Of a stretch of DNA of 64,000 nt, positions 8,527 through 15,223 are shown piece after piece; position 1 is the stretch's first letter; each line of letters begins with the position of its first letter. The translations under genes were made by a program, and so were the position numbers. The notes under the pieces are model-generated. The model worked only from the letters and a program-made list of their open reading frames with translations. It was not told the DNA's origin and ran no database searches. Source of the stretch: Oscillospiraceae bacterium (GTDB taxonomy: Bacteria; Bacillota; Clostridia; Oscillospirales; CAG-272); the NCBI GenBank assembly GCA_015063845.1, contig SVTJ01000006.1, forward strand, positions 1 to 64,000, read 5' to 3'.

Positions 8527-8834
8527 TTGCACTTTATCTCCTCAATACACATACGGTCAAGCTTGCTGTTTCTAATGTACATACACAGGTCAGCTCCTAC
8601 CATAATGAAATTTATCACGTAAAAGAACAGCACATACCATTTCTGCCCAATTTGTGCCATATAGCTTTCATTTACTAACTTTGATACGATGCCCGCTATA
8701 TATCCGAAAAAGATCAGAAGCAGAAAGGCAAGGCTTTTACCCTTTGTTGTTCTTGCTTTGTAGGATTTTAATACGTTTAGCGGCCACGAAGCACCAAAGC
8801 TTACTATCATAATGATTTCCAATATTTCTGCCAT
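8523..8834 (-). CDS. SemiSWEET/PQ-loop-like small membrane protein
   Basis: This 103-residue protein has three predicted membrane helices (about 5-23, 33-55 and 66-90), the size and topology of a SemiSWEET half-transporter. The sequence SFGASWPLNVLKSYKARTTK has the Trp-Pro and Lys/Arg-Thr/Ser-x-(G)-xS pattern that follows helix 1 in PQ-loop proteins. SemiSWEETs dimerise to move small sugars. Its stop overlaps the start of the DUF4886 gene, so the pair may act on one compound. The substrate cannot be told, and the family call rests on topology plus a short motif. Confidence 0.55.
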   Translation of the reverse strand: MAEILEIIMIVSFGASWPLNVLKSYKARTTKGKSLAFLLLIFFGYIAGIVSKLVNESYMAQIGQKWYVLFFYVINFIMVGADLCMYIRNSKLDRMCIEEIKCK

Positions 8835-8923
8835 ATTCCCTCCAATTAAACCCCTTGCTTTTTACACAAAAGCGAGTATTACTGTATTATCTATGGATTT
8901 TTCTTTATATGCTTTATGCAATG

Positions 8924-8952
8924 ATTATAACACATAGTTTTGTGTTTGTAAA
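8924..8952 (-). promoter_or_regulatory. Promoter of the SemiSWEET-like/DUF4886 pair
   Basis: On the minus strand, TTTACA (8947-8952), a 17-bp spacer and TATAAT (8924-8929), about 90 bp before the start codon at 8834. Confidence 0.65.
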
Positions 8953-8990
8953 GAAAAATTTGTCCACCTCACGACCTTCCGCGGCAATTG

Positions 8991-9266
8991 GTAGGGGAGG
9001 GGCTTGCTCCTCCCGCCTGATTGGTGGGATTTGAAAGACCCGCCGCCGTCGCATAGTCGTTGCGTGTCGCTCGGTACGCTCGCTCCTTCAACTCCTTGCT
9101 TTGGTCGGTTTCGCTTGTTAAAATCAATACTCAGTTGCTTTTAACTTCGCTACCCAACGAGCCACGCTCGTCGCATAACCCGAAGCCCGTGAGACACACC
9201 CTCGCCACACACAACAGAATCAAAACGAAAAAAGCAGTCCGATTGGACTGCTTTTCGTTTTGTGTA
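8991..9266. repeat. Intergenic repeat block left of the restriction island
   Basis: No gene is supported here. The block starts with a GTAGGGG palindrome (stem 8995-9000 with 9009-9014), then GGTGGGATTTGAA (9023-9035, like a tRNA T-arm read on the minus strand), then a 33-bp segment at 9153-9185 nearly identical to 12747-12780. It ends in a terminator hairpin (AGCAGTCC...GGACTGCT, about 9231-9254). The same order of parts is seen at about 12.54-12.85 kb, so both blocks appear to be copies of one modular repeat. Confidence 0.5.
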
Positions 9267-9314
9267 AGGGCTATAAAAAAGATATTTTTGGCATTTTGCT
9301 TACGGGATTTGAAC
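9267..9314 (-). repeat. Left flank of the restriction island: tRNA-3'-like inverted repeat
   Basis: Two words here recur in reverse complement right of the island. The 19-mer at 9267-9285 matches 12505-12523, and the 16-mer CTTACGGGATTTGAAC at 9299-9314 matches 12407-12422. Read on the minus strand, the 16-mer contains GTTCAAATC, the signature of a tRNA T-loop, and is followed by a terminator. The two copies point away from the island. Confidence 0.65.
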
Positions 9315-9372
9315 CTTACATAAAATATAGATTTTATGAATAAAAAAACAAATCATCTGTACTTAATTGATG

Positions 9373-12081
9373 TTAACTTATTCCAACGATATCGTCTATT
9401 ATTGAAAGTATTTTTTTCTCTTCCAACTTTATTTCTTCTCTTGATTGGATAATCTTTTGATTATGTTTATCTATCAAGGAAAGAATTTTTTCTTGTTCTG
9501 GTATTTCTGGTATGGGCACAAGAAAATCCTTAAATGCTTTCTCGTCTAGGTACCATCTGTTAGTAGAACCATAACTACAAATCTCACACATATGTTTAAA
9601 GAAATTGTGTCTCATCAAATACGTGATGTATTCTGGCAAAATTTCTTCTTGATTGATATCGAAAGCCCAAAAATTACCTGTTATTATTGCGCCATCAAGC
9701 TCTTTTGGTACTATACCATAAGCCCCATTTCGTGCATCAATTTTAGATATTAGAAATTGCCCTTCCTTGATTGAAAATTGCTTTTTGGTACCTATATCTA
9801 TACCATATTGATTTTCACGCAAAACAATTCCTCTATTCCACATTTGTATAGTTATTTGTTTGTAAACTTGATCATCTTCAATGGCAATGGGGTATTTTTT
9901 TCTCTTCAAAATGTGTGATAATGGCTTTAGTTTGTATTTTGAATTAAGACTTATGAAAGGAGTTAGATATCTCTTTACACACCAGTTTTCTGCGTTTAAA
10001 GTATGAAATTCAGCAAATCCTTTTACTTCTTTGTGAAACGACTTGTATTCCCCAGTAACTGAATAATAGCCACCCCAGCGTTCCCATAATTGAATAATCT
10101 TAGGAATATCATTTTCTTTTATTTGTGATCTAGTCAAATTTAAATCGAAGCCATCGTTTTTTAAATCTACCAACCAAGTTTTTTGCAAATTTGTGTTCTT
10201 TTGCTTTTTCATAAACAATATACTTGTCTTTACATCCGTATACGGGTTAAAAACGCCTTGTGGAAGTGATATAATAGCTTCAATAGTGTAGTTTTCAAGC
10301 ACATATTCCCGGATAGACTTGTAATCTTTGTGAAATAGTAAAGTTTCTCCTACAATGCAAGCAATTTTCCCCCCTGTGTGTATTGCCTCAAACATATGTC
10401 TTAAGAAGTATGCATCAGGAGTAGTGGGTTCTTCTAATCCGTATGGATGATTTGTCATCACTATATCAAATTGCCCAAAAAACGGAGAAAGATTACGCTT
10501 AACTTTTGGGTTGACTGCTTTTATGTCGGTAAACTCAAATACAGGGGTTACGTTATCTTTTTTGGTGACATATTTAGCCAAGTAAAAAGTTTTTTTGCCA
10601 GTGCTTTTATTAATGTTTTCTATTAACGGCTGATTTTCAAAGTAAGGTGATAGTTTGATTTTTGTTCCACATTTTTCTTCCCTATATTCAATACGAGAAT
10701 CATCAATAAGGATTGGCTTATTACTATCATCTAGCACCTTTTGCAATTTCTTTTCTTTAATATAGAACAATGAGTTTTCATTTGATATATGATTATGCCC
10801 ATCTCCAAGCAAAATCATATTCAACTTTGTTAGCATTACAGTGCTATCTTTTAACTCATTTCCAAATAAAACATTTTCTTTTAATTGCTCTTTGCTTAAT
10901 CCATACTTCTTATATTTTTCTAAATAATATATGAATGATTGAATTAAAAATCCCCCACTTCCACAGGCTGGATCATATATTTTTTCAACTTTTTTAACAA
11001 CTCTATTTCCATTATCGTCTATTATATACTCACCATCTTCATTTTTTTCAAAATCAACTTCTGGATCTGTCAATTCCATCATCAATCTTATTAAATGTCT
11101 TGGTGTAAAAAATTCACCGATTTTTCTGTCTTTTGAGGCTTTTTGATAATATTCCAAGGCATTTCCTTTAACATCAGTCATTCTATCTATTTTGCATTCG
11201 TTAAACATAGAATCTATAATAAACGCTAATTCTGATGCCACTTGAGAATCAACTTTAATTAGTTTTTCAGGGAAAATATTTTGATACTGTTTGTTAAGAA
11301 ATTCTCGAAACATTTTGTTGATAAAATCAACTTTACCTTTCTTAATTGACTGCCATACCGTTTCTCCATATTCTCGAGCAAATTCTTCATCTGATCCGTC
11401 ATTAGAAAATATTTTTAAGAATATAAATATAGATATTTCCGTAGCTTTATCAATTGCAGAGAGCCCGTTTTTGCTTGTTCTAAAAATAGAATCACATCGT
11501 GCAAAATATGGTTCTAACTTTTCTTTTTCAACATTTTTGTCTATTTGAGTTGTAAATGTGTTACCGTTTTTTGCAACAGAATTTAATAGATTATGCGGCA
11601 ACATAGAATTTATTTCTTGATCGTCTATAAATATATATTCCCAAACATCTTTCTTTTTAAGATACTTAATTACAAAATTTATTCCATCATAACCTATCGC
11701 TATTTTTATTTTATTTTTATGTTTCTCATTGTAATATTTTAAATATATGTCTGTGCAGTCAGAAAGTCCTCTTTGGCTCATATTTTGCGTTTCGCTAGGG
11801 CTCTTGGCATCCGCAATTGCAATTATTCTATCGTTTTTATCATAAAAAACATAATCGGGATACCCCACACCATTTCCAGTTTTTGAAGGAAACACATCTT
11901 CTGGATTTTTTGAACTTCTTTTCGTATAGTTTTCACCTAATGTATATCCTAACATTTTTAGATACTCTTCAAATACAGTTTCCACCTCTGATTCATTGGC
12001 ACTCATACTATATATTTTGTATGGCTGAGTAATTTTTACATTTTCAAAAACTTCGCCATTCTTTATGTTTTTTATGTTCAT
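9373..12081 (-). CDS. Single-chain restriction-methylation-specificity protein (type IIG / type I-like)
   Basis: All three parts of a restriction system are in one 902-residue chain. Residues 20-190 look like an HsdR-type N-terminal nuclease with a PD-(D/E)xK site (PD at 75-76, D91-A-K93). Residues about 300-650 are an HsdM-type N6-adenine methyltransferase: GEFFTPRHL (322-330) and the SAM motif DPACGSGG (370-377). The catalytic motif reads NHPY at 544-547 instead of the usual NPPY/F. Residues about 700-880 form one HsdS-like target-recognition domain ending in a coiled helix (IPEIPEQEKILSLIDKHNQK). No helicase motor is seen. The gene is strikingly A+T-rich against its neighbours and is flanked by inverted repeats, so it was probably acquired. 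It starts inside the stop of the RHH gene (ATGA overlap). An active type IIG-like enzyme is the best guess. Confidence 0.85.
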   Translation of the reverse strand: MNIKNIKNGEVFENVKITQPYKIYSMSANESEVETVFEEYLKMLGYTLGENYTKRSSKNPEDVFPSKTGNGVGYPDYVFYDKNDRIIAIADAKSPSETQNMSQRGLSDCTDIYLKYYNEKHKNKIKIAIGYDGINFVIKYLKKKDVWEYIFIDDQEINSMLPHNLLNSVAKNGNTFTTQIDKNVEKEKLEPYFARCDSIFRTSKNGLSAIDKATEISIFIFLKIFSNDGSDEEFAREYGETVWQSIKKGKVDFINKMFREFLNKQYQNIFPEKLIKVDSQVASELAFIIDSMFNECKIDRMTDVKGNALEYYQKASKDRKIGEFFTPRHLIRLMMELTDPEVDFEKNEDGEYIIDDNGNRVVKKVEKIYDPACGSGGFLIQSFIYYLEKYKKYGLSKEQLKENVLFGNELKDSTVMLTKLNMILLGDGHNHISNENSLFYIKEKKLQKVLDDSNKPILIDDSRIEYREEKCGTKIKLSPYFENQPLIENINKSTGKKTFYLAKYVTKKDNVTPVFEFTDIKAVNPKVKRNLSPFFGQFDIVMTNHPYGLEEPTTPDAYFLRHMFEAIHTGGKIACIVGETLLFHKDYKSIREYVLENYTIEAIISLPQGVFNPYTDVKTSILFMKKQKNTNLQKTWLVDLKNDGFDLNLTRSQIKENDIPKIIQLWERWGGYYSVTGEYKSFHKEVKGFAEFHTLNAENWCVKRYLTPFISLNSKYKLKPLSHILKRKKYPIAIEDDQVYKQITIQMWNRGIVLRENQYGIDIGTKKQFSIKEGQFLISKIDARNGAYGIVPKELDGAIITGNFWAFDINQEEILPEYITYLMRHNFFKHMCEICSYGSTNRWYLDEKAFKDFLVPIPEIPEQEKILSLIDKHNQKIIQSREEIKLEEKKILSIIDDIVGIS

Positions 12082-12260
12082 CGTTTTTCTCCTTTTTCTT
12101 TCTTCAAATTCTTATTCACATATTCTTCTGCCGCCTTGTTGAATAAATCTGCCATACTTATATTCTCATCAATCAACAATTTCCGTAGTTGATTGTGAAG
12201 TACCGTAGGCATACGAAATTGCACTTGTTTTGTTCTATCGCTTTTAGTCGCCTCTCGCAC
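12078..12260 (-). CDS. Ribbon-helix-helix protein, putative controller of the restriction gene
   Basis: This 60-residue basic protein fits a ribbon-helix-helix (Arc/CopG-like) DNA-binding fold: a short strand (KQVQFRMP), helix A (TVLHNQLRKLLIDE), the turn NIS and helix B (MADLFNKAAEEYVNKNL). The start is the GTG at 12260, 7 nt after GGAGG. Its last bases overlap the restriction gene start, so both are translated together. The promoter upstream is covered by symmetric TGATATCA and TATCAAGA boxes. By position it may act like a restriction controller protein and repress its own operon; this is inferred, since known C proteins use a different HTH fold. Confidence 0.75.
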   Translation of the reverse strand: MREATKSDRTKQVQFRMPTVLHNQLRKLLIDENISMADLFNKAAEEYVNKNLKKEKGEKR

Positions 12261-12280
12261 AATACCGCCTCCTTTATTTG

Positions 12281-12320
12281 TGATATCATTCTATCAAGAT
12301 TTCTTGATACTATGATATCA
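12281..12320. promoter_or_regulatory. Symmetric four-box operator of the RHH/restriction operon
   Basis: Two palindromic boxes TGATATCA (12281-12288 and 12313-12320) flank, at equal 3-nt distances, a central inverted repeat TATCAAGA/TCTTGATA (12292-12299 and 12302-12309). The right-hand box overlaps the -10 element. Such spaced short boxes suit cooperative binding of RHH dimers. Confidence 0.75.
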
Positions 12321-12340
12321 TATAAGGAATATTTTGTCAA
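12312..12340 (-). promoter_or_regulatory. Promoter of the RHH/restriction operon
   Basis: On the minus strand, TTGACA (12335-12340), a 17-bp spacer and TATCAT (12312-12317). The -10 lies in an operator box, so occupancy by a repressor would block RNA polymerase. Confidence 0.75.
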
Positions 12341-12406
12341 GAAATTTCAACAAAAAAGTGCATAGGGATTTCCTATGCACAGATGCGTAGTATTCAATTT
12401 CGGGGA

Positions 12407-12523
12407 GTTCAAATCCCGTAAGTGTTCAATATCTTTTTCTCGCGACTATGCGAGAAAAGGGCAGAAAAACAAAAAAGCCTTGAAATTCAAGGCTTTTCGC
12501 GGCTATATCTTTTTTATAGCCCT
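12407..12523 (+). repeat. Right flank of the restriction island: tRNA-3'-like inverted repeat
   Basis: It holds the reverse complements of both left-flank words: GTTCAAATCCCGTAAG at 12407-12422 and the 19-mer at 12505-12523. A terminator hairpin lies between them (AAAGCCTTGAAATTCAAGGCTTT, about 12475-12498 region). Reading outward, each flank goes tRNA-like T-arm, then A+T-rich text, then terminator. Confidence 0.65.
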
Positions 12524-12547
12524 TTTTTGGTTGCGGAGGTGGGATTT
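12522..12547 (-). repeat. Duplicate of the tRNA-fMet 3' end
   Basis: Twenty-six bases here are identical, in the same orientation, to 12842-12867, the 3' end of the tRNA-fMet gene and its downstream bases. Homology stops within the T-loop. A direct repeat of a tRNA 3' end 320 bp away is what an attachment-site duplication leaves behind, though a simple segmental duplication would look the same. Confidence 0.7.
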
Positions 12548-12810
12548 TTCATTGCCCTCCAAAGTCGCATATCTGCTTCTGTGGGGTATCGCGGATACTC
12601 ACACCACGACCGCCTCCAGGTTATCGCTTCGCGCCGGTCGCCGTCGTGTGTCGTTTTGTGCGCAATGCATAGCCTTGCTTCAAAACTCGCACTTTGGGCG
12701 ACACCGTTTGCAAAAACGCCGCACCGTGGCGTTTTTGCTGCACTAACCCAACGAGCTACGCTCGTCGGCATAACCCGAAGGGCAGAAAGAGCAAGCCACA
12801 CTCCGAAAGC
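12548..12810. repeat. Intergenic repeat block between the tRNA-fMet end copies
   Basis: No gene is supported. Several short inverted repeats are present, for example GCAAAAACGCC...GGCGTTTTTGC near 12710-12739. Positions 12747-12780 repeat 9153-9185 with one inserted base and few changes. Open frames across it are only by-products of the palindromic text. Confidence 0.5.
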
Positions 12811-12847
12811 AAAAAAGAAAACCACCCGAAATGGGTGGTTTCTTTTT

Positions 12848-12848
<1 letters not shown>
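12811..12848 (-). terminator. Terminator of the tRNA-Leu/tRNA-fMet transcript
   Basis: An 8-bp stem (AACCACCC at 12820-12827 with GGGTGGTT at 12833-12840) is bordered by A-rich and T-rich tracts. On the minus strand it comes directly after the CCA of tRNA-fMet. Confidence 0.75.
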
Positions 12849-12925
<77 letters not shown>

Positions 12926-12944
12926 ATATGATTTTTTACCGTTG

Positions 12945-13033
12945 TGGTGCCGGTGACCGGGGTCGAACCGGTACGATACTCACGTATCACGGGATTTTAA
13001 GTCCCGGGCGTCTGCCTGTTCCGCCACACCGGC
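12945..13033 (-). tRNA. tRNA-Leu (anticodon UAA)
   Basis: The minus strand gives an 89-nt class II tRNA: acceptor GCCGGTG/CACCGGC, anticodon loop CTTAAAA (anticodon TAA), a long variable arm (TGATACGTGAGTATCG) and T-loop GTTCGACCC, with encoded CCA. It heads the two-tRNA operon. Confidence 0.93.
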
Positions 13034-13062
13034 GTTTGCAGTCCCTTTCGGTTGCTTAAAGT

Positions 13063-13091
13063 ATTATATCACATATTTTGGCTCTTGTCAA
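13063..13091 (-). promoter_or_regulatory. Consensus promoter of the tRNA operon
   Basis: On the minus strand, TTGACA (13086-13091), exactly 17 bp, then TATAAT (13063-13068), about 30 bp before the first base of tRNA-Leu. Confidence 0.88.
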
Positions 13092-13153
13092 CCCCTTTTT
13101 TTACTAACTTTTGATTTTCTTATCGCATTTCTCGCTTTTATTCTTATCCGTAC

Positions 13154-13182
13154 TTGCTTTTTCGACATTTATATGTTAAAAT
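13154..13182 (+). promoter_or_regulatory. Probable promoter of the 13213 gene
   Basis: TTGCTT (13154-13159), 17 bp, TAAAAT (13177-13182). It diverges from the tRNA operon promoter. Confidence 0.55.
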
Positions 13183-13212
13183 ATATACAGTGTTTTTTTT
13201 GAGGTACATGCT

Positions 13213-14127
13213 ATGAAAAACAACAAGTTTTTAACGCGTACTTTCCGCGATATGCCATACGACAAATATGCTATCATGTTTAAAGATGTTTATGATCTTT
13301 GCTATGTCTTTGATATGGCGGAATACGGCAACCTGGTGTCTGCTCGCACCTCGTCGCCGCGTGACGTATACTATCCTTATATAACCGACATCATGGAGCC
13401 CGATGAGATAAAGCAGGTAACAGAATATTTTAAGACCTTCCCCCAAAAGCCTATGCTCGTGAACACAAAGCTCGGTCTTGCCTTAGCCCTGCCGTGGCTG
13501 TTTCCGTCGGCGTCCTACGTTATGCTCTCTTTTTTGAAGTTCGGTACGGACAAATGCTACCGAGCACTTCTTTTTGACGGGGAGATATTACAAGCTACCT
13601 CGACCGTTGAGGCGTTACACATGCGTGCAAGACAGCAGAAGCCGGAGATACACCTTGCCTGTGAGCGGTATTTTACTGAGCTTGAAGAGTGCTTCGCCTC
13701 GCTTGTCGAAAGACCTCTTATTTACGGCAACGTGACCCATGAGCTTGAAGGTTATATTTATGCATTGTCAAATTATATCGGCTGTGGAGTGAGTGTTGAG
13801 TGTGACGTGGACATATCCTGCGCGGGGCAGGTCGACGTTGCGCTGTTCGAAAGCTTTGCTATGATATTTATGATATGCGCGAGAAGAAATTCCAAGCGCA
13901 GGGAAGTGACCTTTGAAATACGCAAGAACAGCAGGGGAATGCTGATATCGGCGAGCTTCAATATGGGGCGCGGCAGCCACGAGCTTTATGAGCTTGATAC
14001 CTTTGAACGTCTTTGCGCTCGCAAATGCTTACGCTTTGAGCATGTTACTGACGGCGAGACTGTACACGCATATTTTGAACCTATGAGAATAGATTGGTCT
14101 ATACTCGGTGTCAAACAAACCGACTGA
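13213..14127 (+). CDS. Hypothetical protein, possible degenerate GHKL-type ATPase domain
   Basis: I do not recognise this 304-residue soluble protein. It has a GAGG before the ATG and ends at a strong terminator, so it is a single-gene unit. No signal peptide or membrane helix is seen. The C-terminal third (DVALFESFAMIFMICARRNS, then REVTFEIRKNSRGMLISASF) has the helix-strand rhythm of a histidine-kinase ATP-binding domain but lacks the Asn of the N-box and the DxGxG loop. If related, it would be a non-catalytic sensor remnant. The N-terminal half contains PRDVYYPYITDIMEPDE and might be a small-molecule sensing fold. Both readings are weak. Confidence 0.6.
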   Translation: MKNNKFLTRTFRDMPYDKYAIMFKDVYDLCYVFDMAEYGNLVSARTSSPRDVYYPYITDIMEPDEIKQVTEYFKTFPQKPMLVNTKLGLALALPWLFPSASYVMLSFLKFGTDKCYRALLFDGEILQATSTVEALHMRARQQKPEIHLACERYFTELEECFASLVERPLIYGNVTHELEGYIYALSNYIGCGVSVECDVDISCAGQVDVALFESFAMIFMICARRNSKRREVTFEIRKNSRGMLISASFNMGRGSHELYELDTFERLCARKCLRFEHVTDGETVHAYFEPMRIDWSILGVKQTD

Positions 14128-14133
14128 AACCAA

Positions 14134-14170
14134 AATGAGCTCTCAAGTGCTTATGCACTGAGAGCTCATT
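14134..14170. terminator. Bidirectional terminator
   Basis: An 11-bp stem (14134-14144 with 14160-14170) is extended by AGTGC/GCACT around the loop TTAT. It lies between the converging orphan gene and the LRR lipoprotein gene. Confidence 0.85.
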
Positions 14171-14182
14171 GCTTTTATTTAC

Positions 14183-15016
14183 TTATGCTTCGGGAAGTAC
14201 GCGCTTGAGCTGTACACCGTCTCCGAGGAGAATAGCATTATCAGTGGAAGCTGCCAATGCAGCTGCCTCTACGGGAACATATATTATCTCTTCGTCAAAG
14301 TTCATAGCGAAATTGCCGTTTTCATCGGGAGTTGCGCTATACCAGTTAGCGGTCTCAGTGAATACAACGTCCGTAAGGCTCTTGCACTCAACGAACGCGC
14401 CCTTTCCGATAAACGTTACGTTCTTGGAAATTGTAACTGTCTTAAGAGCGTCGCAATCAAAGAACGCTCCAACACCGATAGTAGTAAGTGTCTCGGGCAA
14501 CTCGATTGTTGCGAGCTTCTCACAGTATGCAAATGCGTACTCGTCGATAGTTACGAGCTTGTTGGAAAGAGTGATCTTAGTGAGGTTAGAGCAACCCTGG
14601 AATGCGATCTTACCGATCTCGGTAACAGTGTTGGGAAGAGTTACCTCAACAAGTCCGTCACAGCCCCAAAATGCGCCCTGACCGATATATGTAAGGTTAT
14701 TGTTATCAGCCTCGACCTTGAAGGACTTGAGATTCTTGAGTGCCTTGAAAGCATCGGTTCCGATACCCGTAACAGGTCTGCCGTCGATCTCCTTGGGGAT
14801 AGTCAAGTTAAGATCAGCTGCGCCGTCGGTAACGTATCCGACTATTTCATAATCTCCCTTGTCGTTTACTGCGTACTTGAAATTATCTTTTACCATTTCT
14901 TCGCCGACAGCTTCGCCGTCGTCGGAATTGTCAATCTCAGGTGCTTCGTCCTTGCCACATCCTACCATACAAGTGATAAGAAGAGCAGCGAGCAATATAG
15001 CCAGAAATTTCTTCAT
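14183..15016 (-). CDS. BspA-type leucine-rich-repeat lipoprotein
   Basis: This surface lipoprotein has 277 residues. A signal peptide ends in the lipobox MVGC (Cys20), followed by an acidic linker. Residues about 75-235 hold five or so LRR_5 (BspA/Treponema-type) repeats of about 23 residues with the pattern LTxIGxxAFxGCxxLxxVxLPxT (examples: TEIGKIAFQGCSNLTKITLS, TTIGVGAFFDCDALKTVTIS). Such repeats mediate adhesion or protein binding outside the cell in many gut bacteria. A second lipoprotein of this type is at 25207-26355. ATG at 15016 follows GGAGG at about 10 nt. It converges with the orphan gene at a shared terminator. Confidence 0.87.
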   Translation of the reverse strand: MKKFLAILLAALLITCMVGCGKDEAPEIDNSDDGEAVGEEMVKDNFKYAVNDKGDYEIVGYVTDGAADLNLTIPKEIDGRPVTGIGTDAFKALKNLKSFKVEADNNNLTYIGQGAFWGCDGLVEVTLPNTVTEIGKIAFQGCSNLTKITLSNKLVTIDEYAFAYCEKLATIELPETLTTIGVGAFFDCDALKTVTISKNVTFIGKGAFVECKSLTDVVFTETANWYSATPDENGNFAMNFDEEIIYVPVEAAALAASTDNAILLGDGVQLKRVLPEA

Positions 15017-15163
15017 TTGGTATAAAACCTCCGTTTTTTATATTCACAAGATATTATAACTCAAAAAGCAGAGATTGTCAATATAAAAAATGCCCTGTTA
15101 ACAATTTTTTTATTAATTAACTGTATTATGCGCGTACATTTTGTTGCTTTTGACAACTTTTTC

Positions 15164-15192
15164 TTGACACTTTTGTTTGGCGGCGGTATAAT
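15164..15192 (+). promoter_or_regulatory. Consensus promoter of recG
   Basis: TTGACA (15164-15169), exactly 17 bp, TATAAT (15187-15192), 32 bp before the start codon. Confidence 0.88.
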
Positions 15193-15223
15193 AATGGTGT
15201 AGTTTTTTATTGGAGGTGAGGAT

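Noticed and set aside
9060..9323. 87-residue open frame left of the restriction island
   Set aside because: It covers the 33-bp repeat, a terminator hairpin and the island flank; no ribosome-binding site.
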